Positions 9,500-19,959 are shown, numbered from the stretch's first letter. The stretch: 64,000 nt of DNA from Bryoerythrophyllum caledonicum (GCA_963971425.1 OZ020520.1:12771807-12835806); one strand, 5' to 3'. The notes: a model not told the origin generated them from the sequence alone. A program made the numbers and translations.

Positions 9500-10975
9500 T
9501 TAATTACTCAAACGACCCAATCTGCGCACTCCTTTGGTGGACGGGCCATCCATAACCGCATCTCGAAGGACAATATCATCATCATCTGGTGCCTCATCGC
9601 AATCTGGACGGTTGTCATCATTAGCACCTTCATCGCTCTCATCTTTGTATTCTCCATTGCTACCATCCGTAGTCCAAAAGCCCTCTACTTCAGAGTTGTC
9701 ATTGCGAAGCTCTACGATTGTTTCACCATCGCAACGCGAGCATCTGAATCTCTTTTGTCGATGTACGTGAGGATCATCGCCGTCGAAATTTATGGTTGGG
9801 CCGCTGGTAGGATGAACTGCTCGACTTGGAACAACAAACGCCGGAGTTGATGAAGAGCATCCTAGAACATACGTGTCCAAAAATGGTTGTACAACCACGT
9901 TTGGATCTCGTGCCCATATTCCAATGAGGGGACGTCTATGAGGCCTTGAAGATGATGCTTCGCCGTTGTTTTTTCCTCCATGGCCTCTAGCTAATAGCCG
10001 CTCCACGGCCTCTAGACGCTCCACGGGCATTAGTCCTTCCACTGCCTTATTGATATTGACCCATTGGATGAATTGGCCCCGCTCTAGCAGCCAAAGGGGG
10101 TCTGCTATTTCTAGCAGTAGTAGCGGAAGTGTTTAGACCCATCCCCTCAACGCCTATACTTTGTTGGAAAGGTCCATACATGGCATTCGCCGTTCTAGGA
10201 GAAGAGGAATTCCGGGAAGGCGGCGTTGGTGTATTCTGGTCATTAATAACAGTAGGCAACACCACAACCGGAGATGGTTGTGGCTCAAGGTCCTCTGTGA
10301 ATGCAAAAGCATCAGAGGGGTCTACATATTCAGAGTCAAAACGCCTTTGCTGATTAACAACCTTTTCATTTCTTGGAGCCGTCTCTACAATTGTTGTATT
10401 TACAACATTTGCGTCAGAGTCTCCTTGAACGACTCTAATGCTACGAAATGGTGCACCCATTCCAATAGGGCTCCCTTAGCCATACCGGTTTTCAATCGAT
10501 CCTTGGTTGTTTCGAGTTGTAGTATTTACTGCGTTCTCTCCGGCTCCATTGTTGTCGGGGTATCCATTTCCACCTCCATAATCTGATGGGGAATTGTCAT
10601 CGTCGCGAACGTTCCCGACATTGCCCCCCCGGTTTCAGGCTCTTCAAGGTTAGTCACATTTGGCATGTCACTCTCTGAGGAAGTAGACAAAGGATGCACT
10701 TCATGAATACCCTCATTTTGAGAAAGATGAGGCGAAGGACTGCGATGAGGACTTCAGTTCCAAGGTCCCCAACGACCTTGAGCCAATTCTTCTTCCACGT
10801 CGTCATTATCTCCGTAATCGTTTCTCGTTTCCTCAAGGTGATCAGCGCCTTCCGCCCAAAGATTAGGGTTCCCCCGGTACTCTAGCGGAGAGCAGGGAGC
10901 TTCCATATTGTGCTCCTCCACTTCCTCGGCTATCAACACATCAAATTCACGATTATGTTCATTGTCGTAGTACGT
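9500..10975 (-). pseudogene. Probable C-terminal tail of the hAT transposase copy at 16-18 kb, displaced
   Basis: Minus-strand frames here are acidic and low-complexity: VEEHNMEAPCSPLEYRG, NDYGDNDDVEEELAQG, DESDEGANDDNRPD and DDDDIVLRDAV. They are joined by frameshifts and at least two stops. In composition and in one short match (YVDPSDAFAF against GDPVDPFVF) they resemble the tail that follows the hAT dimerisation domain in the plus-strand copy at 46.9-47.5 kb. The last residues of the tail found next to the hAT core end near 15.88 kb, and this block appears to resume it after an insertion. The similarity is weak; an unrelated acidic protein remains possible. Confidence 0.4.
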
Positions 10976-11193
10976 GATGGCAAGTATTCACATCTTAACA
11001 CAAAGATATCGTTAAGGTAATCGTTCCCACAGAGAGTCACCGAGAACTACGACGACTAACATCAAGCCAAAAATCTATACAATATCGACTATACAATAGG
11101 TATATTAAAAGAAAGGAGGGAAGAAGGGTTTAGATCACAAAGCCTGGGTGTTAATTACACCAATTTCCCATTCTTCGTACGTGTGTTGTCTCC

Positions 11194-11337
11194 TTGTACG
11201 TCCTATATTCGTATGTCGTACATTCGTACGTCCTACATTTGTACGTCCTACATTTGTACGTCCTACCTTTGTACGTCCTACCTTTGTACGTCCTACCTTT
11301 GTACGTCCTACCTTTGTACGTACTACCTTGTACGGGT
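11194..11337 (+). repeat. 15-bp tandem repeat array
   Basis: About nine units of a 15-base motif close to TACGTCCTACCTTTG follow each other. Because the period is a multiple of three, the array reads through as F-V-R-P-T in one frame, which I regard as a by-product and not a gene. Confidence 0.8.
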
Positions 11338-11839
11338 AGTAAAGACTTCTATTACTGAAATCTTAGATTAGATCTGGGACTTATAGTTACACCTATGCAC
11401 AATATGTACAGCCTGAGTACATGCGTACCCGACAAAAAGGGGGGGGGTGGTATTACCACGGATGCTGATCCGAGGACTCACAGAGATTTTAGTGTTTGAC
11501 ATAAGTAACAGAGACTCTTCCTCCCATTCTCTCCTTCTACCTCTACTCACTCACTTGGATGGTTATGGCGTCACCGAGATCCTCCCAAAGGGGGTGTTAG
11601 ACCCGTGTTTCCAAAACTGTGAGTGGCGTAATGTAAGTGAGCAAGGGGCCTACCCGCCCACTATCCGTCCTCCTCTCAGTCTCCCTCCACATCCAATGCG
11701 GCTGGAGGTAAGATGTTCAGGGGATGATACGAGTCTTCACAACCGACACCAATCGGTACGCCGGAAGGTCACTCAAGACTCACTATGACCCTTATCCATC
11801 CGTCACTCCCCCCTCGTCCTTCCCTAGACAGGTACAATC

Positions 11840-11996
11840 TCACCTGTTATTCCCATCCACCCCAACTATTCTACTTGATGGAACAAGGAAACAACTATAA
11901 CGGTTTAGAGTTAGAGTCACGCCCCTACTAACTATCCTCTCACCTCACCTGTTATTCCCAACCACCCAGACTAATCTACTTGATGGAACAAAAAAA
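11840..11996 (+). repeat. Direct repeat with about 101-bp spacing
   Basis: CTCACCTGTTATTCCCA followed by a C-rich stretch and CTACTTGATGGAACAA occurs at about 11840 and again at about 11942. It may be a tandem duplication within the inserted element. Confidence 0.6.
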
Positions 11997-12408
11997 CGAT
12001 GATTAGATAATTAGTATAGACTTGAGGAGTGGACTACTTGAAATGGCACTCACAGTCATGTATGCAATCCGAGCTCTCCAACCTTCGAAGGTCTTCTCAG
12101 AGCGTAGGTTTAGAATTAAAACTGAAAGCAAATACACACATCAAGTAGTGAAAAGAGGTGCCTCGAGACTCCTCTCTTATACTGCCAAGGACTCACACAA
12201 GAGTCCAAACTCAAAAGATACCTAAAACGGCGCATTAACTACTCTTGGTGGCGGTGGCCGCCACTACTCAAGACGTGCACCTTCAAAAGGTGACTTATTA
12301 CACAAATCCCAAGGCAAAATCAAGTCAAAACCAAAGTCAACCGGGGGCCAAATCCCGGAATGAACAGTGACCTACGAAATAAGATCTTTACCCTATAGAC
12401 GTAAGTTT

Positions 12409-14379
12409 CTACCTACCCTGCGCCAACTCCTCGAGCCTCTTCTTCTCCTCCTTCCTTCTACGTTTCTTGGAGCTTCGGCTCGAAGACGGGGTAGGTGCGG
12501 CCGTAGCAAGTGTCATCAAAGGTGCCAAAGTGGCATCCGTGGGCTGAGTCGGAGTGGCAAATGAATGGGACACGGTTTCTCTTGTAGAGAAAGTGGTGTC
12601 CATCCCGGTGGAGGTAGCGGGTAAGGATACTGGAACTGGAGGAAACTCGGACCGAGATGGAAGAATCGATACCTGGTTCGGAGTCGTCATGATATCCGGG
12701 CCGGATGTAAGAACCGGGAGGTGCCAATGAGAAGAACTCTCACTGGTAGTCTTTCCAAGGGGAAAGACACTCGATAAAGGGGCCATAGCTGGCGCAGAGC
12801 GAACGGTGTCACCTCGGGGTGGCTGGCGATGACGGATCAAGGGTGGAGGTTCCACCCCTGTATATGAGCTCTCCTTCCATCCACTCTGCGTCTGGGTGGT
12901 GATTTCTGAAGGAGAGGGTCTCGCCGGAGCCCTCGTAGGTCGCACGAGAGGAGATGAACTGTCAAGGTCCACCACAGCCTTCCCCTTGTTGTTGCCCGTG
13001 CCACGATCTTCCGTATCGGAGTCTGAATCTCCGTCCTTGCTTGAGCTGTCAGAGTCATCCACGAACTTGGGTAAGATGTGTGTGAGGTTGCTTACCAATA
13101 ACCTCATGCTGGCATAAGCCTCCTCAACCTTCACGGTTTGCTCCATCATGAATGCGATCACCCTCTTGCTCGAAACGTGGTCATCTCTCTCCAACCTAGC
13201 ATCGAACATCCGGGCCTTGAGTACGACATATGCAGGTAGGTGCAAGGCATCCTCCACTCGTTGTAATGCCTCCGTAGAAGCATTGGCTTGGAGAAGAGCT
13301 TCCTTCTGCCTCTTCTCTGCCTCCAAGGCCCGACTCTTCATCTTGGTCATCTCCAAGGTGAGCCGGTGGACCTTCTGTTCCATACTACGGAGGCCGCTCG
13401 CTCCTCCTATACTTTCCTTGACCGCCGCGACTAGTCCTTGGATGGGTGGATTACCCACCAAGCTACTCACATGTGCCAAGGTCTTGTCGGTGTCCTCTAC
13501 GTATACCCGTAGGGCCTCAATGAGTTCAGATGCCCGGTAAGTCTTGTCTCCGAGGTGTGCGGGCCCTGTAACTGCTGCGCGGAGTGCGGCTCGGGTTCGA
13601 GTGGCAAGGGCTCCTCCTTCTCTCCTTCTCTGACGCTTGGGGGGTGGAGGCGCCTCTTCTATTGATGGGGAGGAGGTGCTTCCTCCCTCAGAACCCGACT
13701 CGTACTCCGACTCTGTCCCCTGGAACTTCTTCATCATCAAATGGGTCCCGTATGCCGTTGTCTCCTCTGGCGTGGTTTCCTTGAAGTGATGATAGAGGTG
13801 GATCAAAAAGGGACAAAGAGGAGAGCGCTTGGCATTGCTAACACTCTTGGTCAACCGGAGTACTACGTCCTTCACAATGATGGCCCAATTTACCATCCTC
13901 TCTCCTAAATACGATCCGTACACGGTGTTAGCAAGAGTCATGGTAACTCTCGTGGGTTTTTCAGGGTGTAGAATGGGTATGAAGAAAGCAAAGACCCGTC
14001 GGGCTCGAGAGTCTATGCAATCCTTCAAACCATAACCGTTCTTGGAGTCCTTGGTGTCGAATCGTCCCTTGCCATATTCCTCCTTCTTCAAACTCGTCCA
14101 TCCTGCACCCTGTCGAGGAAACTCGTACACCTCCTGCCACTTACCCATAGTCCACCGGTCTGGGCAAGCCCGGATACTATCACCCTCAGGTTCCGGTAAT
14201 GGGTCTTGCCTTAGTTCTTGCACGGTAGACTCGATGCAGAAACTCCAACAAAAGTTAAAGAGGGAGAGACATCCCATGCGAAGGAGGTCCTCCTTGAGGT
14301 TGGTAAGCTCCAGGGGGTCCTTGGGAATGGCGGGGGAAATGGCCTTTATCAAAGACAGGGTCGGGTTGGAGGAAGCCAT
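12409..14379 (-). CDS. Putative gag-like / plant-transposon-domain protein
   Basis: This 656-codon intact frame starts MASSNPTLSLIK. Residues about 75-215 form a globular domain; its ARRVFAFFIPILHP, NTVYGSYLGERMVNWAIIV and RSPLCPFLIHLYHHF segments resemble, by eye, the plant transposon-protein domain often found beside retroelements. An acidic/Ser hinge and a KRQRRREGG basic patch (near 250) follow, then a helical coiled-coil-like region (about 290-440), a Ser/Asp-rich stretch and a basic Lys/Arg C-terminus that could be a nuclear signal. GC content is higher than in the flanks. No protease or polymerase accompanies it, so the element would be non-autonomous or degraded. The family assignment is tentative. 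Confidence 0.5.
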   Translation of the reverse strand: MASSNPTLSLIKAISPAIPKDPLELTNLKEDLLRMGCLSLFNFCWSFCIESTVQELRQDPLPEPEGDSIRACPDRWTMGKWQEVYEFPRQGAGWTSLKKEEYGKGRFDTKDSKNGYGLKDCIDSRARRVFAFFIPILHPEKPTRVTMTLANTVYGSYLGERMVNWAIIVKDVVLRLTKSVSNAKRSPLCPFLIHLYHHFKETTPEETTAYGTHLMMKKFQGTESEYESGSEGGSTSSPSIEEAPPPPKRQRRREGGALATRTRAALRAAVTGPAHLGDKTYRASELIEALRVYVEDTDKTLAHVSSLVGNPPIQGLVAAVKESIGGASGLRSMEQKVHRLTLEMTKMKSRALEAEKRQKEALLQANASTEALQRVEDALHLPAYVVLKARMFDARLERDDHVSSKRVIAFMMEQTVKVEEAYASMRLLVSNLTHILPKFVDDSDSSSKDGDSDSDTEDRGTGNNKGKAVVDLDSSSPLVRPTRAPARPSPSEITTQTQSGWKESSYTGVEPPPLIRHRQPPRGDTVRSAPAMAPLSSVFPLGKTTSESSSHWHLPVLTSGPDIMTTPNQVSILPSRSEFPPVPVSLPATSTGMDTTFSTRETVSHSFATPTQPTDATLAPLMTLATAAPTPSSSRSSKKRRRKEEKKRLEELAQGR

Positions 14380-14589
14380 GACCCCTTCCTGGTTGCTAGA
14401 CAGCCTCCGTCTTTCCTTCCTCCGCCTCGTGCACAGCCTCCGAGCTCTCGTCCTGTGGACAGCTTATACGTACCAACCTTGTGCACAACCTCCGGGCTCT
14501 CGTCATGCGGACACCCTGTACGTACCTTTCTTACCTGGCCGGCATGGGTTTCCTCCGAGGGTCGGTACTTCTTTAGGCAGCTTCCTCGT

Positions 14590-15010
14590 TCACAGTCTGC
14601 TCGTGTACAAGCTGCTCGTGTACAAGCTGCTCGTGGTCAAGTCGCCTCCGTCTCTTGTGTACAGGCGGCTCGTGGTCAGGTCGCCTCCGGGCTCTCGTGT
14701 ACAGGCTGCTCGTGGTCAGGTCGCCTCCGGGCTCGTGTATACATGCTGCTCGTGGTCGGTCGCCTCCGGGCTCGTGTACACACCTGCTCGTGGTCGGGTC
14801 GCCTCCAGCTCTCGTGTACAGGCTGCTCGTCATCAGGTCGCCTCCGGCGCTCGTCTGTACAAGTTGCTCGTGGTCAGGTCGCCTCCGGGCTTGTGTGTAC
14901 AATCTGCTCGTGATCAGGTCGCCTCCGGGCTCGTGTACACCATGTGCTCGTGGTCGGGTCGCCTCCAGCTCTCGTGTACAGGCTGCTCGTGATCAGGTCG
15001 CCTCCGGGCT
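14590..15010 (+). repeat. GC-rich minisatellite, about 38-bp unit
   Basis: Repeated blocks of GTGTACAGGCTGCTCGTGGT plus CAGGTCGCCTCCGGGCTC occur some eleven times with small length changes. The array begins about 200 bp upstream of the minus-strand gag-like gene, the same relative place that other GC-rich arrays take near TE genes in this window. Frames through it shift with unit length and are not credible proteins. Confidence 0.8.
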
Positions 15011-15284
15011 CTTGTCTTGCTTCTAGTCTCCTCCCTGTTGACTCTCTCTCTTTCTCTATGTGACGATGTAGAGCTAAAGGGGAGAATTTGTTTAAGTAGT
15101 CGGTGTTGGTGCGACTAGGAAGATTCCTTCTGCCTGCGGTTGAAGCATCCAAGTCTCTTCCCTTCGCTCTTGCTTTCCAGGTTGTATTCCTGATCTCCTT
15201 ATCCCGAGTATGATTGTAGCCTCCAGGTTCCTCCATGCCTTTTCACACTCGGTGGACAGCCTGTATATAATGATGGCCAGTTCA

Positions 15285-15720
15285 GTTTCCGGGCTCGGGT
15301 ATGAAACAGCCTCCGGGCTCGGGTAGGGAGTAGCCTCTGGGCTCGGGTATCGGGCAGCCTCCGGGCTTGGGTATGGAGCAACCTCCGGGCTCGGGTATGG
15401 GGCAGCCTCCGGGCTCGGGTAGGGAGCAACCTCCAGGCTCGGGTAGGGAGCAACTTCTGAGCTCGGGTATGACAGCCTCCGGACTCGGGTAGGGAGCAAC
15501 ATCCGGGCTCGGGTAGGGAGCAACTTCCGAGCTCGGGTATGGGCAGCCTCCGGGCTCGGGTATGTAGTAGCCTCCGGGCTCGGATATGGGGCAGCCTCCG
15601 GGCTTGGGTATGTAGCAGCCTCCGGGCTCGGGTATGTAGCAGCCTCCGGGCTCGGGTAGGGAGCAACCTCCGGGCTCGGATATGGGGCAGCCTCCGGCTC
15701 GGGTATGGAGTAGCTTCCGT
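15285..15720 (+). repeat. GC-rich minisatellite, about 24-bp unit
   Basis: Roughly 18 units of GGTAGGGAGCAACCTCCGGG type follow one another, sharing CCTCCGGGCTCGGGTA. The core CCTCCGGGCTCG also occurs in the array at 14.6-15.0 kb, so the two arrays are related. On the minus strand one frame reads P-Y-P-S-P-E-A-A repeats, broken by unit deletions; a real protein is unlikely. Confidence 0.8.
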
Positions 15721-15869
15721 GCTCGTCCTTTGTGTTTTTAAGATACTTAAGCAATCCTCACTAATGGTTTTCCTTAACCTCTCTAATAAACTATACTAAC
15801 GTAGTATTAACCCAATCCCTGAACTAATTAGCCTAAGATTATCATAATTAACTTCCTAACCTAAAAATT

Positions 15870-16258
15870 TTGAAAATTCGTGGCACGACATTCATCCACC
15901 GGGACCGGCGTCAAGGCATCTGGGTCGGAATCCTCCAAGTGAATATTCGCATCGTACCATCGAACGAGATCGGCCCCTGGTCTTTATTGAAGGCATCGGC
16001 TATTGGAATATAAATATACACCAATTACGTAGCCTTTTCTGGCGCTAATCGATTTCGGCTCTTGTTGTGGACAAAAGAATACATACTCCAGTTTCGTTTG
16101 CAAGAGCTAGCTAAACACGTAAGGGCTAGAATACGAACAGCTATTTTAGACAATGCCTTGTCTACGATCCTAGCCCACCATTGATGGAGTTGAAGCTTTG
16201 TCTGGCGGATGTTAGATGCCTCGATAGGGCCACATGGTCTTGTGCCCTCCTCGTACTA
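15870..16258 (-). pseudogene. hAT dimerisation (hATC) region and start of tail, copy 1
   Basis: Directly after the stop of the main hAT frame the same strand still encodes LQLHQWWARIVDKALS, SCKRNWSMYSFVHNKSRN and LVYIY, the conserved W-W and S-x-x-x-R-x-W-S core of the hAT C-terminal dimerisation domain. The matching domain is seen in the plus copy at 46.7-46.9 kb. A TAG at about 16257 and a TAA near 16035 interrupt the frame. After a one-base shift the acidic tail begins (VRWYDANIHLEDSDPDAL). This is clear decay of what was one protein with the upstream 572 codons. Confidence 0.75.
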
Positions 16259-17974
16259 TGTTAACTCATATTGGACATCGTCATAAGAGATGTCCAATAC
16301 CTCCATCATTTTGCGAACAACCCGATTCAATGCTCTTTGTGCGATTCTCTCAGCCCTAAGCGCCATATTATCCTTGAGGTACGGATTCAAAAGAGCCGCG
16401 GCGTAGTGAACATCGCTAAAAACCATTTGCCACCGGGCATCAAAAGATTGCTCAAGAGTGGATGCTATGTCAGTTCGTAGAATAAAGGGTGACTCTCTCA
16501 AAGAGTACATGTGTTCTCGCAAATTATGCATCACGAGCCACGCACGACCCATGGTTGGTTCTCGGCCATCAAACACACACAATGCCTTCAATACATCCCC
16601 AGTCATGTGCACGTAATTCTGACATCGTTGCCAAAAGGCCACATCTTCGATGGTTTGCACCACATTCCGCGCAGCGGTTGCTGCTTGCTCTCCATTCTGT
16701 CTATTTCGTAGGATTGCAAAGTAGTTTACAACACGGGGGTGGTCTTTCAACTGCTCCAACACTCCTTTGAGTCTCACCAATCGATCCAACATAAGGAAAT
16801 TACAAGCAAAGCGGGTTTCACTCGGCACTACAATATGCAGGTTTGGACTCAACTCACAAAGTGTCTCCATTGTCACATGATGGTTTCTAATATACTGGCA
16901 CAATTTCTTTGCCCTCTCTATTAAATCTTTAAATTCTTGGACCTTTGCCCAATCTTCCAGCATGAGATCCAATGCATGTGCCATGCACCCCTGCTTGTAA
17001 ATGTGCGAGTATGTGAGAATAATATCATCCATCGCTCCAAGCATGTTGGCAGCATTGTCTCTACAAATATGTGTCACATTCTTGGAACCCACCTTCTCAA
17101 TGTAAACTTTTACTTGGTCCGCTATGTACCGCATGGACTTCTTCCCACCACTGGTGTCTATGCTCCCCAAGAATACGTCACCAGTGGGGCACGACATCAT
17201 TAAATTCATGTGGGGCCTCCGGTTAACATCATCCCAACCATCCATGCATATCGACACCCCATAATTCTTGATTGCAAAACCAACTTTGGCTTCAATCTCT
17301 TTCTCAATTTGCAACCTCTTAGGTTCAATCAATTTAGTCCTCAACTGGTGATATGAAGGAGGAGTGTACTCAAACTTTGCCACGGATGTTGCCCTCACCG
17401 CATCGATGAACGCCTGATTTCGCGCCACATTAAAAGGCACATTCGCCTGATATTGAAAGGTCGCCCACTTCTCATCAAGTTCCTTCCTCTTTGCAATGTT
17501 GAAAGCATCAAGCATCCGTTGTTGATGTAGTTGCCCAGATCTAGTGGAATTCGAGGCGGTAAGACCACCCGACACATGTGAAGGGTTGTTTCCTTCAGAG
17601 AGATTAGGCACTCCTTCCCAAGGCCCACTTGTTACCCCACCCGCTACATTATTTTGAGCGTCGGATTGGCTTGAAGTGTCAATAGTTGGTGCCCTCGATG
17701 GACCACTCGGACTTGAATCTCCGTCATACATGTCCCCGCCCGTCATTCTTTGCGGAACAATATTTCCACAGTTGGCAAATCGATGTCGCACATGGAGAGG
17801 TAGGCTACGACAAATCGACCTCTCTGACTTGGCGCCATATCCAAAGTGAGCGAACGCACGCTCACGTTTGTAGCTAAAAGTAAAGTTGCAGAAAACACAA
17901 CTCACTTTGCCCCCGTTGTCACCAAAATTGTACCAAGGTTCCCATTCTTTTGTTTGCTTCCTTTGACTTCCCAT
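16256..17974 (-). CDS. hAT-family transposase, copy 1 (BED finger and DUF659-like core)
   Basis: The 572-codon frame starts MGSQRKQTKEWEPWY. Residues about 20-75 form a plant BED-type zinc finger (CVFCNFTF, later His and Cys). A Ser/Gly-rich linker follows. From about residue 185 comes the DUF659/hAT core, with GVSICMDGWDD, GDVFLGSIDTSGGKKS, ICRDNAANMLGA, QGCMAHALDLMLEDWA and ETRFACNFLMLDRL; the acidic residues in DGWDD and CRDNAAN are candidate catalytic positions by position in the family. The frame stops before the dimerisation domain, which lies decayed just downstream, so the protein is probably inactive. A TATA box and GC-rich repeats lie upstream. It is about 50 percent similar to the plus copy at 45-48 kb. 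Confidence 0.85.
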   Translation of the reverse strand: MGSQRKQTKEWEPWYNFGDNGGKVSCVFCNFTFSYKRERAFAHFGYGAKSERSICRSLPLHVRHRFANCGNIVPQRMTGGDMYDGDSSPSGPSRAPTIDTSSQSDAQNNVAGGVTSGPWEGVPNLSEGNNPSHVSGGLTASNSTRSGQLHQQRMLDAFNIAKRKELDEKWATFQYQANVPFNVARNQAFIDAVRATSVAKFEYTPPSYHQLRTKLIEPKRLQIEKEIEAKVGFAIKNYGVSICMDGWDDVNRRPHMNLMMSCPTGDVFLGSIDTSGGKKSMRYIADQVKVYIEKVGSKNVTHICRDNAANMLGAMDDIILTYSHIYKQGCMAHALDLMLEDWAKVQEFKDLIERAKKLCQYIRNHHVTMETLCELSPNLHIVVPSETRFACNFLMLDRLVRLKGVLEQLKDHPRVVNYFAILRNRQNGEQAATAARNVVQTIEDVAFWQRCQNYVHMTGDVLKALCVFDGREPTMGRAWLVMHNLREHMYSLRESPFILRTDIASTLEQSFDARWQMVFSDVHYAAALLNPYLKDNMALRAERIAQRALNRVVRKMMEVLDISYDDVQYELT

Positions 17975-18232
17975 TGCATTAACTGCTTATGCCAAATATC
18001 CCCGGCTTCTCCCGTCTAAGCCAAAATACGGGGCTAGATATAGTATAGAATCGGGTGAAAATATGAGTTCTGATAGTGTTGGTGCACTACTTGAACCAAT
18101 TTTTACATCACCTGAGCCGCACACCAGTGTTGCCTGCCACCCAAGTAGACTCGCAAGGAGCTCAAATTGAATTGAAGTCCAAGGGATAGAGGCCAAGGTG
18201 ACGAGCGTGAGGACAAACAGCCCTCTCTGATC

Positions 18233-18240
18233 CTTTTATA
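18233..18240 (-). promoter_or_regulatory. TATA box of hAT copy 1
   Basis: The minus strand reads GTATAAAAGG about 260 bases before the hAT start codon and directly downstream of the palindromic GC-rich array at 18255-18425. No other TATA-like site is close. Confidence 0.6.
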
Positions 18241-18254
18241 CACGAATCAAGAAC

Positions 18255-18425
18255 GGATGGGACCTGACGCGCCAAGGACGGCAACGTCCCCGTGAAGGGG
18301 CGGAGACGTCCCCGCCCCTACTCGGGCAAGGGCGGGGACGTCCCCGCCGCTACCCGGGTAAGGGCGGGGACGTCTCCGCCCCTGCCCGGGTAGGGATGGG
18401 GACATCCCTCTAACCCAGAAGAAGG
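18255..18425. repeat. Palindromic GC-rich minisatellite with GACGTC cores (hAT promoter side)
   Basis: Units of about 32 bases built on the inverted pair GGGCGGGGACGTCCCCGCCC alternate with CTACCCGGGTA. Each unit can form a hairpin and carries an ACGT core of the kind bound by plant bZIP factors. The array lies immediately upstream of the TATA box of the hAT gene. A second array of the same type lies at 19785-19945. Confidence 0.8.
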
Positions 18426-18675
18426 AGGCCTTTGGGGCATTTTAGGTGCTTAGGCACTCCTCCTCTCCATGGGACGGGTAGAGGTTTTAATATAGGGTGC
18501 CTTATTTTTGGTTCCGACAAGATTGCAACGCACTTAAAATAACAAGCAAATTATGTCTAGGAAGGAAGGCTAAATGATAAGTATGACTTTTGTCCTTTGA
18601 CGGCATGCTCTCCAATAAAGAACACCTTTATTAGCTCCCTATTAGTTTTGGGGCGGACATAAGAGACTTGAAATG
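18426..18675. repeat. Upstream part of duplicated promoter cassette, copy 1
   Basis: After the minisatellite, about 250 bases (GTGCCTTATTTTTGGT, CGACAAGAT, TTTGTCCTTTGACGGCATGC, ACACCTTTATTAGCTCCC) match 19960-20235 at high identity. The minisatellite and this sequence together form a unit present twice, each time upstream of a minus-strand TE gene. From 18676 to 18968 I see only AT-rich noncoding sequence. Confidence 0.8.
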
Positions 18676-18968
18676 AATGCACCACTTGACATAGGAAATT
18701 GGAAAAATATTGAAAAGATTAAGGAGATTAAAATAAGATACTTTTCAAGTTTCGTAAGAATTTAATAAATCAAGTGTTGAATAGCATGGGAGCTATGCAA
18801 GTCCCCATCCATAAGGGGTAGTATAAGCTTCTAGTAGAATGTAATGTCCAAGTTCTCTAAATAAAACGTACCATTACAAACAAAAAGGATATTTTAAAAT
18901 CATATCATGTTTAGAGAAAAAATATTGTTCAAAAAAAAATTTGCTACATCCTAAACCTTTAAATACTC

Positions 18969-19630
18969 CTAGTTAGTAGTAACGTTGGTAAAGGGCTCGT
19001 TCGGTCCTCCTGAGCCTACCACGTGCTTGTGCCTTTTCGCTTGCGACTTGGACGTGGGTTCCGTTGGAGTCTGCATCTGAACCTTGACGTGTCGGTATTG
19101 TAGCTGGGTGTGTCGTCCATCACAGTCATGAATTTGCCCAATCCACCCTTCCGCATACTTGCGCCATCCCATTGGAATTATTCCATATTTGGGCGAGGAC
19201 TTTTTATCTTCCCCGGCATCGACTTCAAAGTGGACCAATCCACTCTCTTGTTCAACTTCACCTCCGCATGAACACCCCGCACAATGAAGAGATTTATTTT
19301 GTTGCGTTTGATGAATGGGACTTCGTACAACACCTGGTAAACTTCAATGCACCGATTTTTAAACGCCTCGTCGACGCACTATTTCAGGTTTGCCTTGTGG
19401 AAGCGTGGGTGATAGTTGTGTCGCTCCTCTGGGAAAGCCTTGTGGATGTGGCACCACTCGATGAAGTGTGCGCAATCGTCAAAACTCCATGGCTCTTGTA
19501 CGTCTTCCCAACCTCAAAAGGCCAACTTTGCGGGATTACAAAGGACGTGCAATCGCTTCCGATGGGCGTTCCCCGCTCGTGCACGGGTCTTGTCTCGCTC
19601 CTCCTTGGCCAATTGTCCGAGTGAAGCCAT
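18969..19630 (-). pseudogene. WCH-RING family copy A (N-terminal domain only)
   Basis: This is one of six copies of a family I do not recognise. Starting at the ATG at 19630 it reads a basic stretch (KEERDKTRARAGNAHRKR), then HVLCNPAKLAF, a TGA, GWEDVQEPWSFDDCAHF, IEWCHIHKAFPEERH, KANLK, a TAG where other copies have Tyr, CVDEAFKNRCIEVYQ, and VKLNKRVDWSTLK. A one-base shift follows, then YGIIPMGWRKYAEGW. The same landmarks occur at 37.8, 40.8 and 43.3 kb. The RING part is missing. It lies between the duplicated promoter cassette (upstream) and the hAT gene (downstream). Confidence 0.7.
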
Positions 19631-19784
19631 GGTTCGCACATGTTCGATCAAATATTTGGTGTGAATGGATGAATGACGACCCCGCACAACGCCAACATCC
19701 AGTTCAATGAAAAGATGGATGGAGAGGAGTATGCGAGGCGGGGACAAATGAGATCCCAAACCATTAAAATAGTCACTCGGTATG

Positions 19785-19945
19785 GGCGGAGACGTCCCGG
19801 CCCCTGCCTCGGTAGGGGCGGGGACGTCTCCGCCCCTACTGGACAGGGGCGGGGACGTCTCCGCCCCTACTGGACAGGGGCGGGGACGTCTCCGCCCCTA
19901 CTGGACAGGGGCGGGGACGTTTGCTTGAAAAAATGGGGGGAGGGA
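19785..19945. repeat. Palindromic GC-rich minisatellite with GACGTC cores (copy A promoter side)
   Basis: About five units of GGGGCGGGGACGTCTCCGCC followed by CCTACTGGACA occur in tandem, a close relative of the array at 18255-18425. It lies about 150 bp upstream of the ATG of family copy A on the minus strand. The only TATA-like site between them is weak (CTATTTTAATGG, around 19763-19773). Confidence 0.8.
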
Positions 19946-19959
19946 CGTCCCCACCTAAC

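Larger units (their letters stand above)
10976..15885. mobile_element. Putative 4.9-kb insertion splitting the hAT tail
   Basis: The block lies between two pieces that look like consecutive parts of the hAT tail. It contains a 656-codon gag/plant-transposon-like ORF on the minus strand, three minisatellite arrays and a 101-bp direct repeat. I found no clear long terminal repeats, and the flanking GTACG/GCACG pair is at best an imperfect target-site duplication. Both borders are approximate. Confidence 0.35.

Noticed and set aside
14590-15010. CRISPR array
   Set aside because: The units are contiguous and similar throughout, without unique spacers of constant length, and there are no cas genes; it is a minisatellite.
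15092-15754. Protein with P-Y-P-S-P-E-A-A repeats
   Set aside because: It is the translation of a 24-bp minisatellite; unit deletions shift the frame within the array, and there is no supported start or domain.
10976-15885. LTR retrotransposon with paired LTRs
   Set aside because: The two ends of the block (11.0-11.6 and 15.3-15.9 kb) do not resemble each other, and no primer-binding site or polymerase was found.
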